A stretch of DNA of 64,000 nucleotides from Gymnothorax reevesii (lineage: Eukaryota; Chordata; Actinopteri; Anguilliformes; Muraenidae): NCBI GenBank assembly GCA_029721435.1, contig CM056577.1:30162719-30226718 (forward strand). Direction: 5' to 3'. The notes beneath the pieces were generated by a model, which worked only from the letters and a program-made list of their open reading frames with translations, was not told where the DNA came from and searched no databases. The position numbers were made by a program, and so were the translations under genes. Shown here one piece after another: positions 1 through 12,454 of this stretch. Numbering within the stretch: position 1 is the stretch's first letter; each line of letters begins with the position of its first letter.

Positions 1-1030
1 AAGTCCGAAAAATCCAGCAACTTCTGAATCTCTCTGGGACCAGAGGTGACCACTCCAAGGCTTAAAGTATTAACAAACAAAAAACTGTCCTTTACCGCAA
101 CTTGGCCCTTGTTTTTTTGTTTTATTTGACTGGAAGAGTTGGATTTACTTTAGATATTAAAGTCAATGATGTATTAACAAGAAATGATGTATTACCATGT
201 GAATGCTTCCTGTATTTAATGTCAAATGACCTGTGTTACACTCCAGAGAATCACCAATTGGCAATATATAGTTGTAACCTGGGGTGCTAAAAATGCGATA
301 TTTAAAAAAAATATTTTGTATAGAAATTGTCCAGCTGAAAACTAACTGCTTGACTTCAAAACATGAGCTCACTGAAAGAGGAATCGCAGTGTTTATTCCT
401 TTCAAAACAGTAGGAAAGATGCAGTTCAGTGCTTGGCCAGTATTTGGAGTGTTGTAATGGTGTAAACTTGGCCAGCATGAGTAATTCATGTTTGGTTGAG
501 TTTTGTTTTGGGTGGTGATGAGTGCAATGCTATTTTAGGGAATATTTATTTCATCCGGAATTTTATCAGAGATGACGGGTGGGTGAGGAGGGAGTGGAAT
601 TTTCAACCTTTTTGTAAACTTCTGTTCGAAGCATTTAAACTGTTTCGCTGTTCCTGTTTTGTTTTGTTTTGATTTTTTTTTTACGTTTCATTGTGTCGAC
701 TGGAGTAGACGTGCAGTAGAACCCCAATATTTGATTTTCCCGCCCTGTATCTCAGACTCCAGCGTCCGTGATTTAGCTCTAAAGTTCGCGTAGAACGACT
801 CGGACAGAATTCCGCATCCCACCATTCCATTTGATCCATTAATAAAGGTTTTATGTTGTAAACTTGAAAGTGGTTTGGAGTCCTTTCTTGACGAGTTAGT
901 CTGTGAGCGCACACGGACATCACACATGATCACACCCAAACCTAGCTGGAGAGACTGTAATTCAGTGTGGAGCACAGCTCTGAGACTGAACTTGCTCCTT
1001 TAAAATTTAAATTTTCACATTTTCTTCCCA
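1..1030. other. no gene seen
   Basis: Ordinary AT-rich sequence with only short chance open frames on both strands. I see no recognisable repeat, domain or RNA gene. Confidence 0.6.
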
Positions 1031-1033
1031 TTA

Positions 1034-1120
1034 CAATTGAATAGATGAATTCAATAAGGGCTCAACCCCACACATTTTCCGCATGGAGTTGGGCCCTTAT
1101 TGAATTCACAGATTCAAGTG
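1034..1120. other. 87-nt near-perfect hairpin (miRNA-like or tiny MITE)
   Basis: Positions 1046-1066 and 1088-1108 are inverted copies matching at 20 of 21 positions, and the one mismatch would be a G:U pair in RNA. Beyond a 3-nt internal loop the stem continues with TTGAAT (1037-1042) against ATTCAA (1112-1117) and two more pairs at the base. The apical loop is 21 nt. The size and shape fit a pre-miRNA, but a very short transposon-derived palindrome would look the same. I do not recognise it as a known miRNA. Confidence 0.6.
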
Positions 1121-2115
1121 AACTTTTTCATGCATTTAATTATGTTGCCTTTTCATGAATGCCATCCCAGCACATTAACATAAGATGTACTTTATTTATT
1201 ATTTTTTTAATAGTCTTCAGTGATTGTGTCTGGATAGAGTTCACTTAGTTTTTTTAACTTGATTTTGTATTTTTAGAGTATTAGGCCCCTCCCCCAAACA
1301 CTCTTGCAGTGATAGATGATTAAAGTTCTGAAGACAGTTGATCTTATAGCAGCTGCTAAACGGTGAGGCATTGTCTGAGCTGTTTGTTTAAGACCTTTTA
1401 GCAGATGAATCCCATTTCAAAGTGACTATCACAAGTGTGCTGAGGGGGACAGAGGCCTGGATCCAGCCTGGGTGATGTATATTCAAGGTCGCCATCAGCA
1501 AAGCCAAATTAACGGATTTATGAGACTAAAAACTCGCTGGTTGAAATGGCCCGAGGTCCAATGGGAATACAGAACATGGTATATTCAATTTTTTTTTTTT
1601 CTTACCATAGCCATAGGTTCTTGAATTTAACCAACTCTCAAGAGTTCCTTGGTATGTCTCTCTTTGGGTTTTCTGGTTGTTAAACTTCAATTCCACAGGA
1701 ATTACAAAAGAAGTAAACTGCAAATAACAGAATAGATTTGTACATTCTATTTTGCCGACTAAGTTGAGATGGCTCAAAGAAAAAAATAGTTTAACTTTCA
1801 CCTTATCAACTGTATTTATTTTGTAAATATTTGCTCTTTTTGGATTTGACAAGGGAATGGAAAGACTGGAAAAGTAGTGTGATCTTTGGAAAAACATCTG
1901 TTTGTAACACCCTTCTAATAAACAGGTGCTTGAATTATTATTGGGTGTAAAATGAGCAGTTATAAATGGCACATTTGTTTACCAGCTAGATGGTTTGAGG
2001 TTTGCTACTGCCAAAAGCGGCAGGTGCAAATAGGCAGACCTTTTAATAACATTTCTTGACATGCGATCGAATGCCATTTAGGGATCTCTCTCTTGACAGT
2101 CCAGAGATAATGGCA
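1121..2115. other. no gene seen
   Basis: A 148-codon open frame on the minus strand (1526-1972) has no recognisable domain. The stretch at about 1320-1460 has balanced complexity and could be conserved non-coding DNA, which cannot be judged from one sequence. Confidence 0.5.
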
Positions 2116-2119
2116 CACT

Positions 2120-2205
2120 GTGGTTTCGTGAAGCTTTGAAGGTTTTCTGCGAATTGGTTCACTAAGGGGTTTGTTTCTCAAAGCTTCATGTGCTAACGAA
2201 ACCAC
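2120..2205. repeat. short interrupted inverted repeat, possible hAT-type MITE core
   Basis: GTGGTTTCGT (2120-2129) pairs with ACGAAACCAC (2196-2205), and TGAAGCTTTGA (2129-2139) pairs with TCAAAGCTTCA (2178-2188). The right arm carries 7 extra bases. The CGAAGCTTTGA-like words recall fish hAT MITEs, but no target duplication was found, so the class is a guess. Confidence 0.35.
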
Positions 2206-2696
2206 TTGCTAGTCAAAGAGTGTAAAACAAGCCAATAAATTTAGGATGATGACAACAGCTTGAATTTAGCCCCAGTCCGTTCGTATTAATGCCATTATAT
2301 GATTAATACTCCATGTTCCATGGTAAATTAGCCCTGTGCTCAATGATTTTTATTAACATTAAAATGGCAGGGAATGTGACATTAGTGTGATGAAAATAGA
2401 AAGTGATGGTTACTAACAGAGTGTAGAATGTGCTTGAGTAATGTACAACGTGTTTAGAAGAGACTATTCATAACATTTCATAACATTGGCTTTGAGTCTG
2501 AGGACGTTCCCAGACGGGAAATTCTTTTTTTGGCAAATGAGACTGATAAATTTCAGTGATACCTCAACTGGATGGAGAAAAATTAAATTGATGATTTCAT
2601 AATTATGGCGCATGTCAAGGTCTGCTGACAAACCTTCGAGGGTGAGCGAACAGTCGGTTGTTGTTGTCTACGTGTTCGATGTGAGAGAAACGGAAC

Positions 2697-3722
2697 ATGA
2701 ATGACTTTGACAAGCGCCGAATCCTTATGGCCAGACAAGTGGATTAGAGCAGTGGTTCCCAAACTCGGTCCTGGGGCCTTCCTGTGTATGTTGGTTTTTA
2801 TTCCACCCTTGATTGCAATAATCGGATTTTAACAGCCTGTCAATTTGTCTTAATTAGGTGCATTTAAATTTAGAGCAGCAATTTATCATCTCTTGACATA
2901 TCTCTTGGCATTCAGTATTTTGACAGATATGCATACATACAGTGAGGAAGAAATTCCACATCCACAATACAATCTATGAGTAACAACTGCATAAAAAGAG
3001 GGGGAAAATATACCCAAAGGCAAAACTCAATGGGTTCTTAATTGGTGAAACTGTGGGCACAAATTTACTAGACACAAACGAGAGGGTCAAACTTGTTTTA
3101 TATTAGGTTTTGTTATTGAGTGCAGGAAAATTATTTTTTTCAGCAACCTGATTTGGACGTTACTGATTTTCTCAGTGCCTGAGTTGATCGGTTTAAAAAT
3201 GTTATCACTTGAAATCGCTTGAAACATGGCAAACAATCTGTGTTCGTGGAACACTGATGCTCCCGGCGGCAGGTTAAAGTATTACAGGTTAAATGTTTTT
3301 TCCGCTGCAGACAGACAGACAGACGGACAGGTGAAAAACTATATGCCCCCGAATCTTCGATTCCCTGGGCATAAAAAAAGCCAAACAAACTGTATATTCA
3401 AGGGTCTTTTATTCTTCATTGCACACGTGGACATTTCTATTAAAATTTGGCGTTAGACTGCAAATAACTTCTTTAAACACACAATGCACCTAATTTGGAC
3501 AAATTAACAAAAAACTAATCATTATTTATAATCCTATGTTGGCAACTATGGTTGGAACCAAAACCAGCATACACAGGGAGGCCCCAGGACCGAGTTTGGG
3601 AACCCCTGGATTAGAGCATCTCTCAAGCGGCAAGGCTTCTGTGGTGCGTCCAGTCAGCAGTGGTGAGTATTTACCGACAGTGGTCAAAAGAGCGTCGAAC
3701 CATGAAACAGCGACGGGGTGAA
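2697..3722 (+). pseudogene. Tc1-like transposase N-terminal relic, split by a hAT insertion
   Basis: An ATG at 2697 opens a frame reading MNDFDKRRILMARQVD up to the hAT insertion. The same frame resumes at 3617 and includes ARLLWCVQSAVVSIYRQWSK, which resembles the paired helix-turn-helix DNA-binding region of Tc1-like transposases (a family whose catalytic core is DD34E). A TAG lies in frame at the junction, and the sequence degrades after about 3722, so the catalytic domain is absent. The 8-bp flanks of the hAT element show that the two pieces were once contiguous. This is a dead DNA-binding domain relic. The family call rests on motif memory, not a search. Confidence 0.6.
2750..3608. mobile_element. 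non-autonomous hAT element, 859 bp, with 8-bp target duplication
   Basis: The ends are inverted copies: CAGTGGTTCCCAAACTCGG at 2750 and its reverse complement ending at 3608 as ...CCGAGTTTGGGAACCCCTG. Similarity continues inward for over 40 bp. The element is flanked by identical 8-bp copies of GATTAGAG at 2742-2749 and 3609-3616, the target size expected for hAT. No transposase frame is present inside. An internal stretch at 3312-3335 is rich in GACA/GACG repeats. The target was a Tc1 relic. The termini and subterminal words (GGTCCTGG, TGTGTATG, GGTTTTTATT) match the MITEs at 15681 and 23475. Confidence 0.8.
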
Positions 3723-3724
3723 GG

Positions 3725-6050
3725 TTCATCAATGCATCAGACCAACGAAGGTTATCCCGTTTGGATTGACGTAATTTTATCCATCAATGCATCATTGATC
3801 AATTAATCAATTTATGCATCCATCTGGCACGTTAGGTCTCATAACATGCTTTAAATGTCAATGGTATTGATAATGTGTTTGTGTGCGAGTGCATTTGCGC
3901 GAGCTGTCAGAACTGTCGGTCTGTCAGCTGCGCTCAACGCTCATTTACATTGCGATGTAAAAATTAGCGCCTCTGGGCTCGAGTTCATACACTCCTTCCT
4001 CTATTCGCTTGCAACTCTTGAAATCCATTCCTTTTATAGTTAGCCTGTCTTTCGAAGGCGCGTTGTGTCGGAACCTGAGCAGCAAACGCTCATGACGCTA
4101 CAGTGCCCAACCCGGAAATCGCAGACAGCTGTGGATTCAGCGAGCATTATCTTTCTATCATTCAATAGTGGTTACCGAAGTAATCTACGTGTGTCCAATT
4201 CTCTACCTTTTACCATTTTAAAGGTATGTACCTATCAATCATCTCCATCTCTCGCTTTTCAATTTGAAATGACTATATTGCTGATGATCTCACCTTAGTA
4301 GCGCTGGCACCTAGTTACTGTCCTTGTTTGAAAATTCAAGCCCTCTGGCTATTCCTCTGATGTATGATCTCTATGCATTCAAGGTCCGATTCCGCGGTGG
4401 AAGTATAGTGCAGCTATAAAATTAAATTCGCGAAATCAAGTGATAGATTAGCTACTTGGCGTCTAAATGCGTCAAGAGAACACCTGTAAAGCATTTTTCC
4501 CGTTGTTGTATTTTCTCTTGCCTTCCCCATTTTCAGCTGTTCGTGCGATCCTATTTGAATGGGATTTCTTTAGCCTTTCGAGTTGGTTTTCGTTGGCAGT
4601 TGACATCCAGCAGCATTTCATTTCGGTGCCTGTTGACTAGGTTAATTGGATTGTGATGTGGATCTCATAACGCGTGGGGAACACTGACTACTCCAGCGCA
4701 TACTTCCTCTTTGTCAAGGCACGCCTGAATTTTAATTTAAAAGAGCATGAAATTTCCTTTTTGTAATTTCTTTTGATACTTTTTTTTAGCTTGACGCGCG
4801 CTTCTTTGTATTGCACTGCACAGTCTATCATTTTGAGTAATTTACGTTAATCAGCCGTTTCTCCATGGCCCTTGAATATGTCCACATGAATTTTGAAAGG
4901 TAGCTACTGTAATCACGTGAAACGGGTGTAACGTGGGATAAAGGTCGAACTGTCCAAGGGATAAAGGACTGAAAATATCAGATCCATGCGTTGTGCCGAA
5001 TACCTGTTCTACCCATCGCTGAAATTTGCGCTGTGATCCTTGGACAAAGCCTTCAGGTGATATTCGACTTCGTGGTGCGCAGTCGGCTGAGCATAACTGC
5101 TGGTTCAAATAATACCTCGTCTGTTTGGCTGCCTCACCTGATGCTGACCAACTAATATGAATCCACTTAACCAAAGGGAAATGATTAAATATCAAAGGAA
5201 TACATAGATGAAATGAATAAACAAAGGAGATGGGGGGTTTCCAAGGGGTATTTGGAGACCATAAAATGAACTGAAAGCGATATAAAGTAGTGGTTGTTTA
5301 GAAAGAGAAGTAGTCATTGCAAATTCGGTCTGGCAAAAGCGTTGCTTTGTCATACACTTGCCAGCTAATCGCTTCCTTCCTGTACTGAAAACTGTAAGTA
5401 CATCATGATGCGCATATCTTATTCATTGCTGACCTTTTTCGTTAGGGGCAATTAAATTGCAGTGCTGTGTTTGGCTTAATGCTTTTCAGTCTTGTGATGT
5501 AAGGTTGGAAAATTCGCTCAAAAAAAAAAAAAAAAACTAACTAACAAAACAAAACCAGAGTTCACTTTTTTTCAAGCTACAGAACTGTGAATGAGCCGCT
5601 GATACAGGCTGCAGTGCTCCACTTATTCGAAGCGGCAGATGTCTGGGCTCTGAATTGTATCAAAATGCTGGGTGACTGAGTCAATGGGGTCCCTACACTG
5701 AGAAAAATTTGAAGCCCTTCTGACTCTGAAACATGGACTAGTGTATAAAAGTACTTGGTCTGGGATTGACTCCATGCTGTTATCCCTATTTCTTCTGTCG
5801 TCCCGCTTCATGATGAAGACTGTCCCTCACAGTGTCAGTGTAGAAACCTTCATCTTAAAGTAATGATGCTGGTCTGTTGTTCCCCTGCTCAGAAACATGA
5901 ACGTAGTAAGCTAAATAGTAATGGAGTAAGCTAAAACGTAGTAAGCTTTGGTATTTATGCTGAGTGTTGTAAATGGTGTGTTTATAATTCTGGGCTGACA
6001 GTGTTTGACCTGCTGGAGTTATGAGGTGTGAATACCTATTGCCTAGTGGC
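3725..6050. other. no gene seen
   Basis: Unique-looking sequence. It contains a poly(A) run at about 5519-5537 and three closely spaced GTAAGCTA-type words at 5907-5950. No exon, domain or complete repeat was recognised. Confidence 0.5.
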
Positions 6051-6054
6051 ACTT

Positions 6055-6165
6055 TAAACATCCATTCATTCATTCGTTCATGCATGCATCTTTCTGCATA
6101 TTCCTGATCTGGGTCACAGTAGAAGCTGGAGTCTATCCCAACCTGTCTTTGGCTCATCATAGGAA
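6055..6165 (-). repeat. 3' tail of a V-SINE-like fish repeat
   Basis: Read on the minus strand, the segment has the familiar order GGGATAGACTCCAGC, then GTGACCC, then degenerate GAATGAATGGATG repeats. This resembles the end of a common teleost SINE/LINE tail. The head is missing, so it is a 5'-truncated copy. The family name is from memory. Confidence 0.5.
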
Positions 6166-6169
6166 TACA

Positions 6170-7185
6170 CCCTTGATGACCTGCCTATAATAACAGTTAC
6201 AATAACAAAATTCTCTTAGAATTAACAGACTACTGATGTCCATTATTTTAACTACAAATGAGACATCATTTTTTTGTGAGGTCTGAGAATTGGTACTTTA
6301 GTTGTCCTTCTCCAAGAATCTGGGGATGTTCATGGGTTTTTGGAATATGCTATAATTGATGCTTGTTATGGTTGACTGTGGACTGTTATTGTGAGTGGCT
6401 GATGCCTCAGGTCATTTTAAGTCATTTCACCGTTCAGAGGTGGCTTATTTTAAAGGTTGGATTATTTTTATAATCAGTCATTGTTTGCGTACTTTGGATA
6501 TCCTGTAAAGGTGGTTGACAGCGCATTCTCATTTGGGGCTTTGATATATTGTACAGGCGGCATACCTTCAGTGAATTTCTGAATGATCAGGAGGAAGGCT
6601 CAAATTTGGGTCACTGTGATTGTTCATCAGGCTTTGTTTACAGGCCCAATTGCTCTTGAACCATTTCGCTCAAGCTGAAAAAGCAGATGAGAGGTGTGCT
6701 TATTTACTCTTGTGTGTGAAGTATGGTGTGATTCATGTGTTTTCACAGCTCCTATATTCATTTATTATCCATTTTACTACAAGATCAAACAGTTTCAAAT
6801 GCTGAAAAGGGCGACTTGAGCTGTAACAGCCAAGTAACTAAGACTCTTTTACCGGACATAACCTTTATAATGATTCTGCCATCAATTATCTAACTCACCA
6901 GACTGACTGCAAGTACACGACACAGTCTGTGACTTCATGTCTGCATGCTCTCATCTCTCAGCTGGTCGTCCTGTTGGACTGCAGATGATTCAAACATTAA
7001 TGTGGTGCTGCACAACAAGAGCACTTTTTAAATGCATGAATCAACATCCATTTTCTGAATGAGGGGAAAACTTTTTTGTTTTGAAAAGGCTTTTCTTTTC
7101 TCTTGTCAGCATTGTTGGTTTAAGGGGATACGATAAGCCAAATAGTATTTCTTCTGTGATTTTTTTTTTGAGTTTATAAGCCTCA
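6170..7185. other. no gene seen
   Basis: Nothing recognisable; AT-rich, with short chance open frames only. Confidence 0.5.
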
Positions 7186-7189
7186 CTCC

Positions 7190-7525
7190 TTTCCAGATCT
7201 GCATGGGTCTGTTGCCTCACAGCAACAAGGTTGTGGGTTTGATTCCGGCCCGGGGCATTGAAATGCAAAGACTGTATTTTCTCTCCCTGTTTTGTGCATT
7301 TCCTGTGGGCACTGTGGTCTCCTCCATCAGTGCACAAACGGGCAGAGCCGTCTGATGTGAGACTCTATCCTGCCCTCACTGGTGTGAGTGTATGAGTGAA
7401 TGGTGCCCGATTCCTACAGTGGATTGGTAGATTGTCCATTGGTTGGTCCAGACTGTCCAAACACACCCATCACATGCTTAGAAAGGCTCCAATCCCTTGC
7501 GGGCTTGATAATGGAAGGGTGGACG
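7190..7525 (+). repeat. V-SINE-like element with tRNA-like head
   Basis: The left part reads GTTGCCTCACAGCAACAAGG followed by GTGGGTTTGATTCCGGCCC, which resembles a pol III B box. It is followed by a decayed CATTTCCTGTGGGC..TCTCCTCC core, a GATTGGTAGATTGTCCA section and a GGCTCCAATCCCTTGCGGGC tail. The order agrees with widespread fish SINEs of this type. It is diverged and probably inactive; no target duplication was found. Confidence 0.55.
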
Positions 7526-7529
7526 GTTT

Positions 7530-8285
7530 CCTCATGAATATGATGCAAAAATAAATGGTTTTCTAATCCTTCCTTCTTCCCCCCGCTCTCCTGTTCTCAA
7601 CCCTTCAGGTCTCAGTTCCCCAAGCACTACCTTTTAAATTTGTGGAGTGGGTGGAGTTTTATGTCTCTCTCTCCCTACCCTCCCGAAGGGAAGCACGACA
7701 TTTTGTTTTTGTCCGGTTTCCTGTGTGCGTGCGCGTATGCGTCGGCGTTCCCAATATTTCCTGACCATAACTCCGAAATCGTTCGATATTTTTCCATGAA
7801 AATTTGCACACATTTGCATCAGGTCGTGCAAATCGTCGCTGCGGGGCGCAAACCTCCTATGTCCAAAACTGTTACTTTTCAGGAAATAAATAAAAAAAAC
7901 GTGTGGTTTTGTAATGGCTGGACATGACGTCATCAAACTTGGTATTCTGTCCTTACATATAGTCAGATATTTGAATGTTTCAATACTTTATTAATATTTT
8001 ACCCAAATCAAGCTCACTTGGAGTTAGGAGGTTTGTGACCAACGAAAGTGGAGATAGAAGGTTTTTGCCATCACTGATTATGACGGTCGCATCGGCTGCG
8101 GTAGCTCATTGTATTATGTTATCATCAACTTAGATAGGAGCACTTTTGGAAACTCGTAGGTCCAGAGCAAATCTTGAAAAAATGAAGAAGAAAAAAAACG
8201 AGGCACTCATCTTTAGAAAAATAGATAACTTGCCATAGAATAAGGTATTTTTTAACAGCAGAACGTGATTAAAAACTATTACTTA
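7530..8285. other. no gene seen
   Basis: About 7700-8070 contains phrases such as ATAACTCCGAAATCG and TTTTTCCATGAAAATTTGCA that resemble dispersed fish repeats, but no ends were found. No coding content. Confidence 0.45.
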
Positions 8286-8287
8286 GT

Positions 8288-8790
8288 GGGCTGCTGGATG
8301 GCTCTCTTGGAAAAGCATTGCCTTGCGAAGCAGAAGTGACCATCACAGCGCGGGGTCGCTACCCACCTCGTACCAACCAACGGTGGTCGGCAGCTCTCTT
8401 CAGAAGTGGCGGACAGTTGGCCAATGCGCGACAGGGATGCAAACTGGGAAAGGTCTCTTGTAAGGGTTATGTAGATTTGTATTCCCCTGGGCGCCTCCTG
8501 TTGACTAGACAGTCGCTCGTAAGAAAGATTCCGCGGTTGCTTACAGATGGGTATCCTCCACCCTCGTTCTGATCTTGCGAAAGCTTGACTAGTGTGAGTA
8601 TGACAAGCTATGGCTAACGGCGCGTACATCGGAGGAGAGCTGCGAGCTGTGTACAGACTCCTGAGTTGGCAACAGGGGGCCGCCCATGTGAAAAAGCTGA
8701 AGTATTTGCTCACGGATCCCTTACTGGATATTTCAGATTCGGGTGGGATTGGACATGCCAAATTAAAAAAAAAAAAAACAAAAAAAACTT
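8288..8790 (+). mobile_element. tRNA-derived SINE, copy 1 (about 500 bp)
   Basis: This copy shares three blocks with the SINEs at 14893-15300 and 29873-30369. They are a tRNA-like head (GGGCTGCTGGATGGCTCTCT onward), a middle block around ATCGGAGGAGAGCTGCGAG, and the tail CAGATTCGGGTGGGATTGGA followed by an A-rich run (8763-8789). The head has lost a good B box, so this copy is older than copy 2. A 182-codon minus-strand frame across it is an accident of the SINE. No clear target duplication was found. Confidence 0.7.
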
Positions 8791-8794
8791 TTTT

Positions 8795-9780
8795 TTTTTT
8801 TTTTTGAGCACTGTATAATGGGCTCATTGGCTTGTTGTCGGGATCCCGTCTTCCTCAATCTAAGAGATTTGCAAGCATTGGATGAAGTGTATTCACCCTG
8901 TAAGGATTGATTTAGATTTAAAGTCAATTTTATCTAGTTATCTAGTTTTATCTAGTTAACATTATCTAGTTATCGCAGCCTTGAGGTTTTAACCCTCTGC
9001 GTACTGAATTTGCACTGCTGCAATTATTAAAGTCTAAATGCTGGCCTATTTGCTATTTATCTATTTTCAAGGGTCAGTTTTGATCTCTGTTTTTTGAAAA
9101 TCACATTGATGAAAAAAAGTGCAAATACTAATTTCTCAAATATTAACAGTCAATTGTCACATGATTTCCAGAAGCCTCCATCTCCCTGAATGAGTTATTG
9201 ATTTCCAGTTGGGTTAAATCGGTTCAAATCAGGACCCTGAATGCCTTGAACAAATTTTCTCGGCAGAATGAGTGTTTGAGTGCGGGTGACTAAGGAAATG
9301 ATGCCCCCCGCCCTCTCTAACACACACTCACACACACACTTGCACACAGACACACAGAGCTCAAGACGCTGATTTGAACCCTGACTGAGTGCATTATCTG
9401 TTTTGCTACGGCAGAATGACCTTGTTCATTATTCATTAGACTTGATGTAGGTGCCCTCAGAGATACTGAGCCATTTTAATTCAGCGGAGAAGGATGATTA
9501 GTGGTGTGTTCCAGCTTTCGTTTTCTGTCCAAACTGACATATTCTACATCACGTACCTCACTTTGCTCTGCTCCTACTGGATCAAGCCATTGATATTGCA
9601 CAGTGATGGTGAAATACAAACTTTGTAGTCTTCGCATTTGCCCTGGGCGAGAAGTGCCTCCAATTTAGTGGCCAAAGTTGCTGTGGCCAGTGTTTTGGGA
9701 TATGTATTCCTGACTGTCTGGATGTCTACAAAGGTGTTGTTTGGTCTCATCAACTGGTTTCATTAATACATATGTGTTCG
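8795..9780. other. no gene; short simple repeats
   Basis: Four TATCTAGTT-type units lie at about 8927-8967, and an imperfect CA tract at about 9321-9359. The stretch at 9400-9500 has homeobox-type ATTA words and balanced complexity and might be conserved non-coding DNA; this is speculative. Confidence 0.5.
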
Positions 9781-9789
9781 ATGTTCTAC

Positions 9790-10090
9790 AGTGTTTGTAA
9801 ATTATTAATTTTCTCATGGTGTCAACTTTGGAATTCCACGGGGTAGCAATATTGGGCCTGTCCTTTTTTCTCTGTTCCCTTAAGCTTATGTCATTTCACA
9901 ATGTGGAGTAAATTTCTACTCGTACGCTGATGAAGCTCGACTGTATGAATCAATAGTGCCAGGTAATATAAATGTCCTCCTGTCATTGACTGCCTGCCTT
10001 TCTGTCATTCATGATAGAATGAGGATCAATTTTCTTTAACTCACTGAAGATAAAACTCATATTTGGATCATTGGTTGCAAGCAAAGCAGG
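9790..10090 (+). pseudogene. LINE reverse-transcriptase fragment
   Basis: In shifting frames the plus strand reads FGIPRGSNIGPVLFSLF, then SYADEARLYES, then EDKTHIWIIG. These match, in order, the GVPQGSxLGP motif, the catalytic YADD block (here YADE, so the second Asp is lost) and the downstream KTE block of L2/Rex/jockey-type LINE reverse transcriptases. Both ends are missing and frames change, so it is a dead fragment of about 300 bp. It lies in the opposite orientation to the larger LINE at 11244-16146. Confidence 0.65.
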
Positions 10091-10094
10091 GAGG

Positions 10095-11240
10095 TGCTCC
10101 TATCACGTGACCCTCCGGCACCAAACCAGTCACACGGGTTATTTTCAATCATGAGTTTTTTTGGCTCATCTGAAAGGGCATTTAATAAGCTTTCCAATGA
10201 TATATAATTTGTCATCGAATTAAAACTGGCTAAGAAATGATCAAAAGAACTTTTTAAATTTTAAGTCCTTGGAAAAATCTAAAACTTGAGAAAAAATATA
10301 TATAATATATACAATTATTTCTTACATTGGGAGAGCAGTCCAAAAAAGAATTTAAAATGGATTTGATGCCAGAAAAGGTGACAGTTTACTGCATCTAAAT
10401 GTATAAGAATAGACTTAAGAAATTATTGCCATCTGGAACAATCTCTAGAGACCAATCCTGGCAAAACGGCAAGTCATTTTCGTGTAGAAAAATGGATGTT
10501 GAAACATGTGGAATTTAGCATTTTCTTTCCCTTCAGTAGCTTCCACAAAAAGAAAGATCTGAGTAAATTGTGTGTAATACCTCTGAAAATGTTAAGATCT
10601 ATGGTGCTTGTGTTACTGTGAGATCAGGCCTCGACACACTCTAAATGCAACAAGGTAAATTCAGTCGAGCTGAACGTGCCCTCCAGCCAGGGTTTCTTCA
10701 GTTTGATAGAGGCGGGGTTTCGTCCTTCTCCAGAGATGTCACTTACTATTACTTTTTGTTGCAGTCGTTGCCATGGTGATTTTTGAATTATTGTAACTGC
10801 GCAAGCCGGACGATATGGGGCTGGAGATCTGTGGTAATGCTGCAAAAGCCGGTGTACACTGCAGTGTGCTGACTGAATGAGCTGAGCGAGTCTGAATCTT
10901 TGTTCACAGTTTCTGCCAATGAGGGAACTGCAAACAGTGGTCTTTAACTGTTTGAGTCAATTTACATAATAATAACAACACCACCGAGAACATATGCACC
11001 TTAAAACCGTTCCCCAACTCTTACCGCCAAGAGTGATGCGGAATGTTAATTGGTCCTTTGATCTTGTCGGTTCCTTGCTCCAGTAAGTAAGCGGTTGGGT
11101 TGAATTAACAATTCCTGTTCTCATATTTTAATTTGATATTTTTTCTCCCGACCACTCCATGATACTGGATTGATTACCACAAAGATGAAATGAGAGCGTT
11201 CTGAAATATGGGTCTGGCCAGCACTAATCTCCACGCATTT
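10095..11240. other. no gene seen
   Basis: AT-rich unique sequence without recognisable repeats or domains. Confidence 0.5.
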
Positions 11241-12454
11241 GAATGCATTCAATTGTCAATCAATCAATCAAAGTTTATTTATATAGCACATTTAAAACAA
11301 CCTCAGTTGACCAAAGTGCTGTACAGTAATTAAGATGCAAAATAATCACCATACACCTATAAAATAAATGAATAAAAACAATAAAAGGAACAACAAGATT
11401 ATGGTAAAAGAATAAAATGAAGTAAAAAGTAAAAGAATAAAGCAAAGAAAGTAAAAAGCCAAGGTTACTTGTTACTAGCTGGGACTGAACTCCAATGAGA
11501 AGAGATGAGTTTTCAGCAGTGTTTTAAAGTGCTCAAGAGACTGTGCAGCTCTAACCTGATAAGCTGTTCCACAGCTTGGGGTCCACCTCTGAAAAGGCCC
11601 TATCTCTTTGAGTAGAGAGCCTTGACTTAAAGGTACTGTCAGAAGCAGCTGGTTTGATTACCTAAGTGCCCTGTCGGTAGTGTGAGGCTATGAAAACTCT
11701 GATAAATACGATGTGGCCAAGCCATTTAAGTGTCATTGCATGGATAGACCATGCAAAATCTGTAAAAAGTGATAACCTGCGAGGTCAATGGATTTTCTTC
11801 AAATTCCTACCATAGACTGGTCCTGGGCTAGAATGAGGGCAGGTAAAACCTTTCGGTGAATAATCACGCTGTTCAAGGGTAAGGGGAAATTAACCCTTCC
11901 AATGCATTTTGAATGCTAAATTTTTATGAAATTGACAAACATTGCCAATTTTTGGCACAAGACTTGACAATCAAGACTAACTTTGCTTTTAGGTAAACTG
12001 CAGCACACATCCTAGGCTTTCTATAAAAAATATAAAATGTTGCATACTGCAAGGCATTATGGGTATATTAATCCCTTATAAAAGGTTAACCCCTCAAAAT
12101 CATAAAATGATTCTATATTTACATGCCAATATCCCAACTGCCACAGGGAGTTGGGCAATAGTTTTCCCAGAGGAGCAAGTCCAAGTGTCATTTGATCATT
12201 CAAAAAAAAAATTTTTTTGGCAGCTCATTTAGGTTTTGATATGAAGCATTTTGATTGACCCCATGTCCTTATACTTGTCCACAAGCCATAATACCATGTT
12301 TTTTGGCTGGATACGACTGTAGATTACTTAAAATGGTCTGCTAGCCCCTAAGAAGCCAAGTCGAGGTCATCCCCCATCTAAACAGCCCCACCACCACCTC
12401 ACATTTGCTTTTCAACTGGCTCCACAGCGGCAGCAGTGTTGGATTGCAGTGGTC

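Noticed and set aside
1526..1972. 148-codon minus-strand open frame
   Set aside because: No recognisable domain, low-complexity Lys run, no splice context; most likely chance.
8279..8827. 182-codon minus-strand open frame
   Set aside because: It covers a SINE in antisense, with the poly(A) and poly(T) tails encoding Lys and Phe runs.
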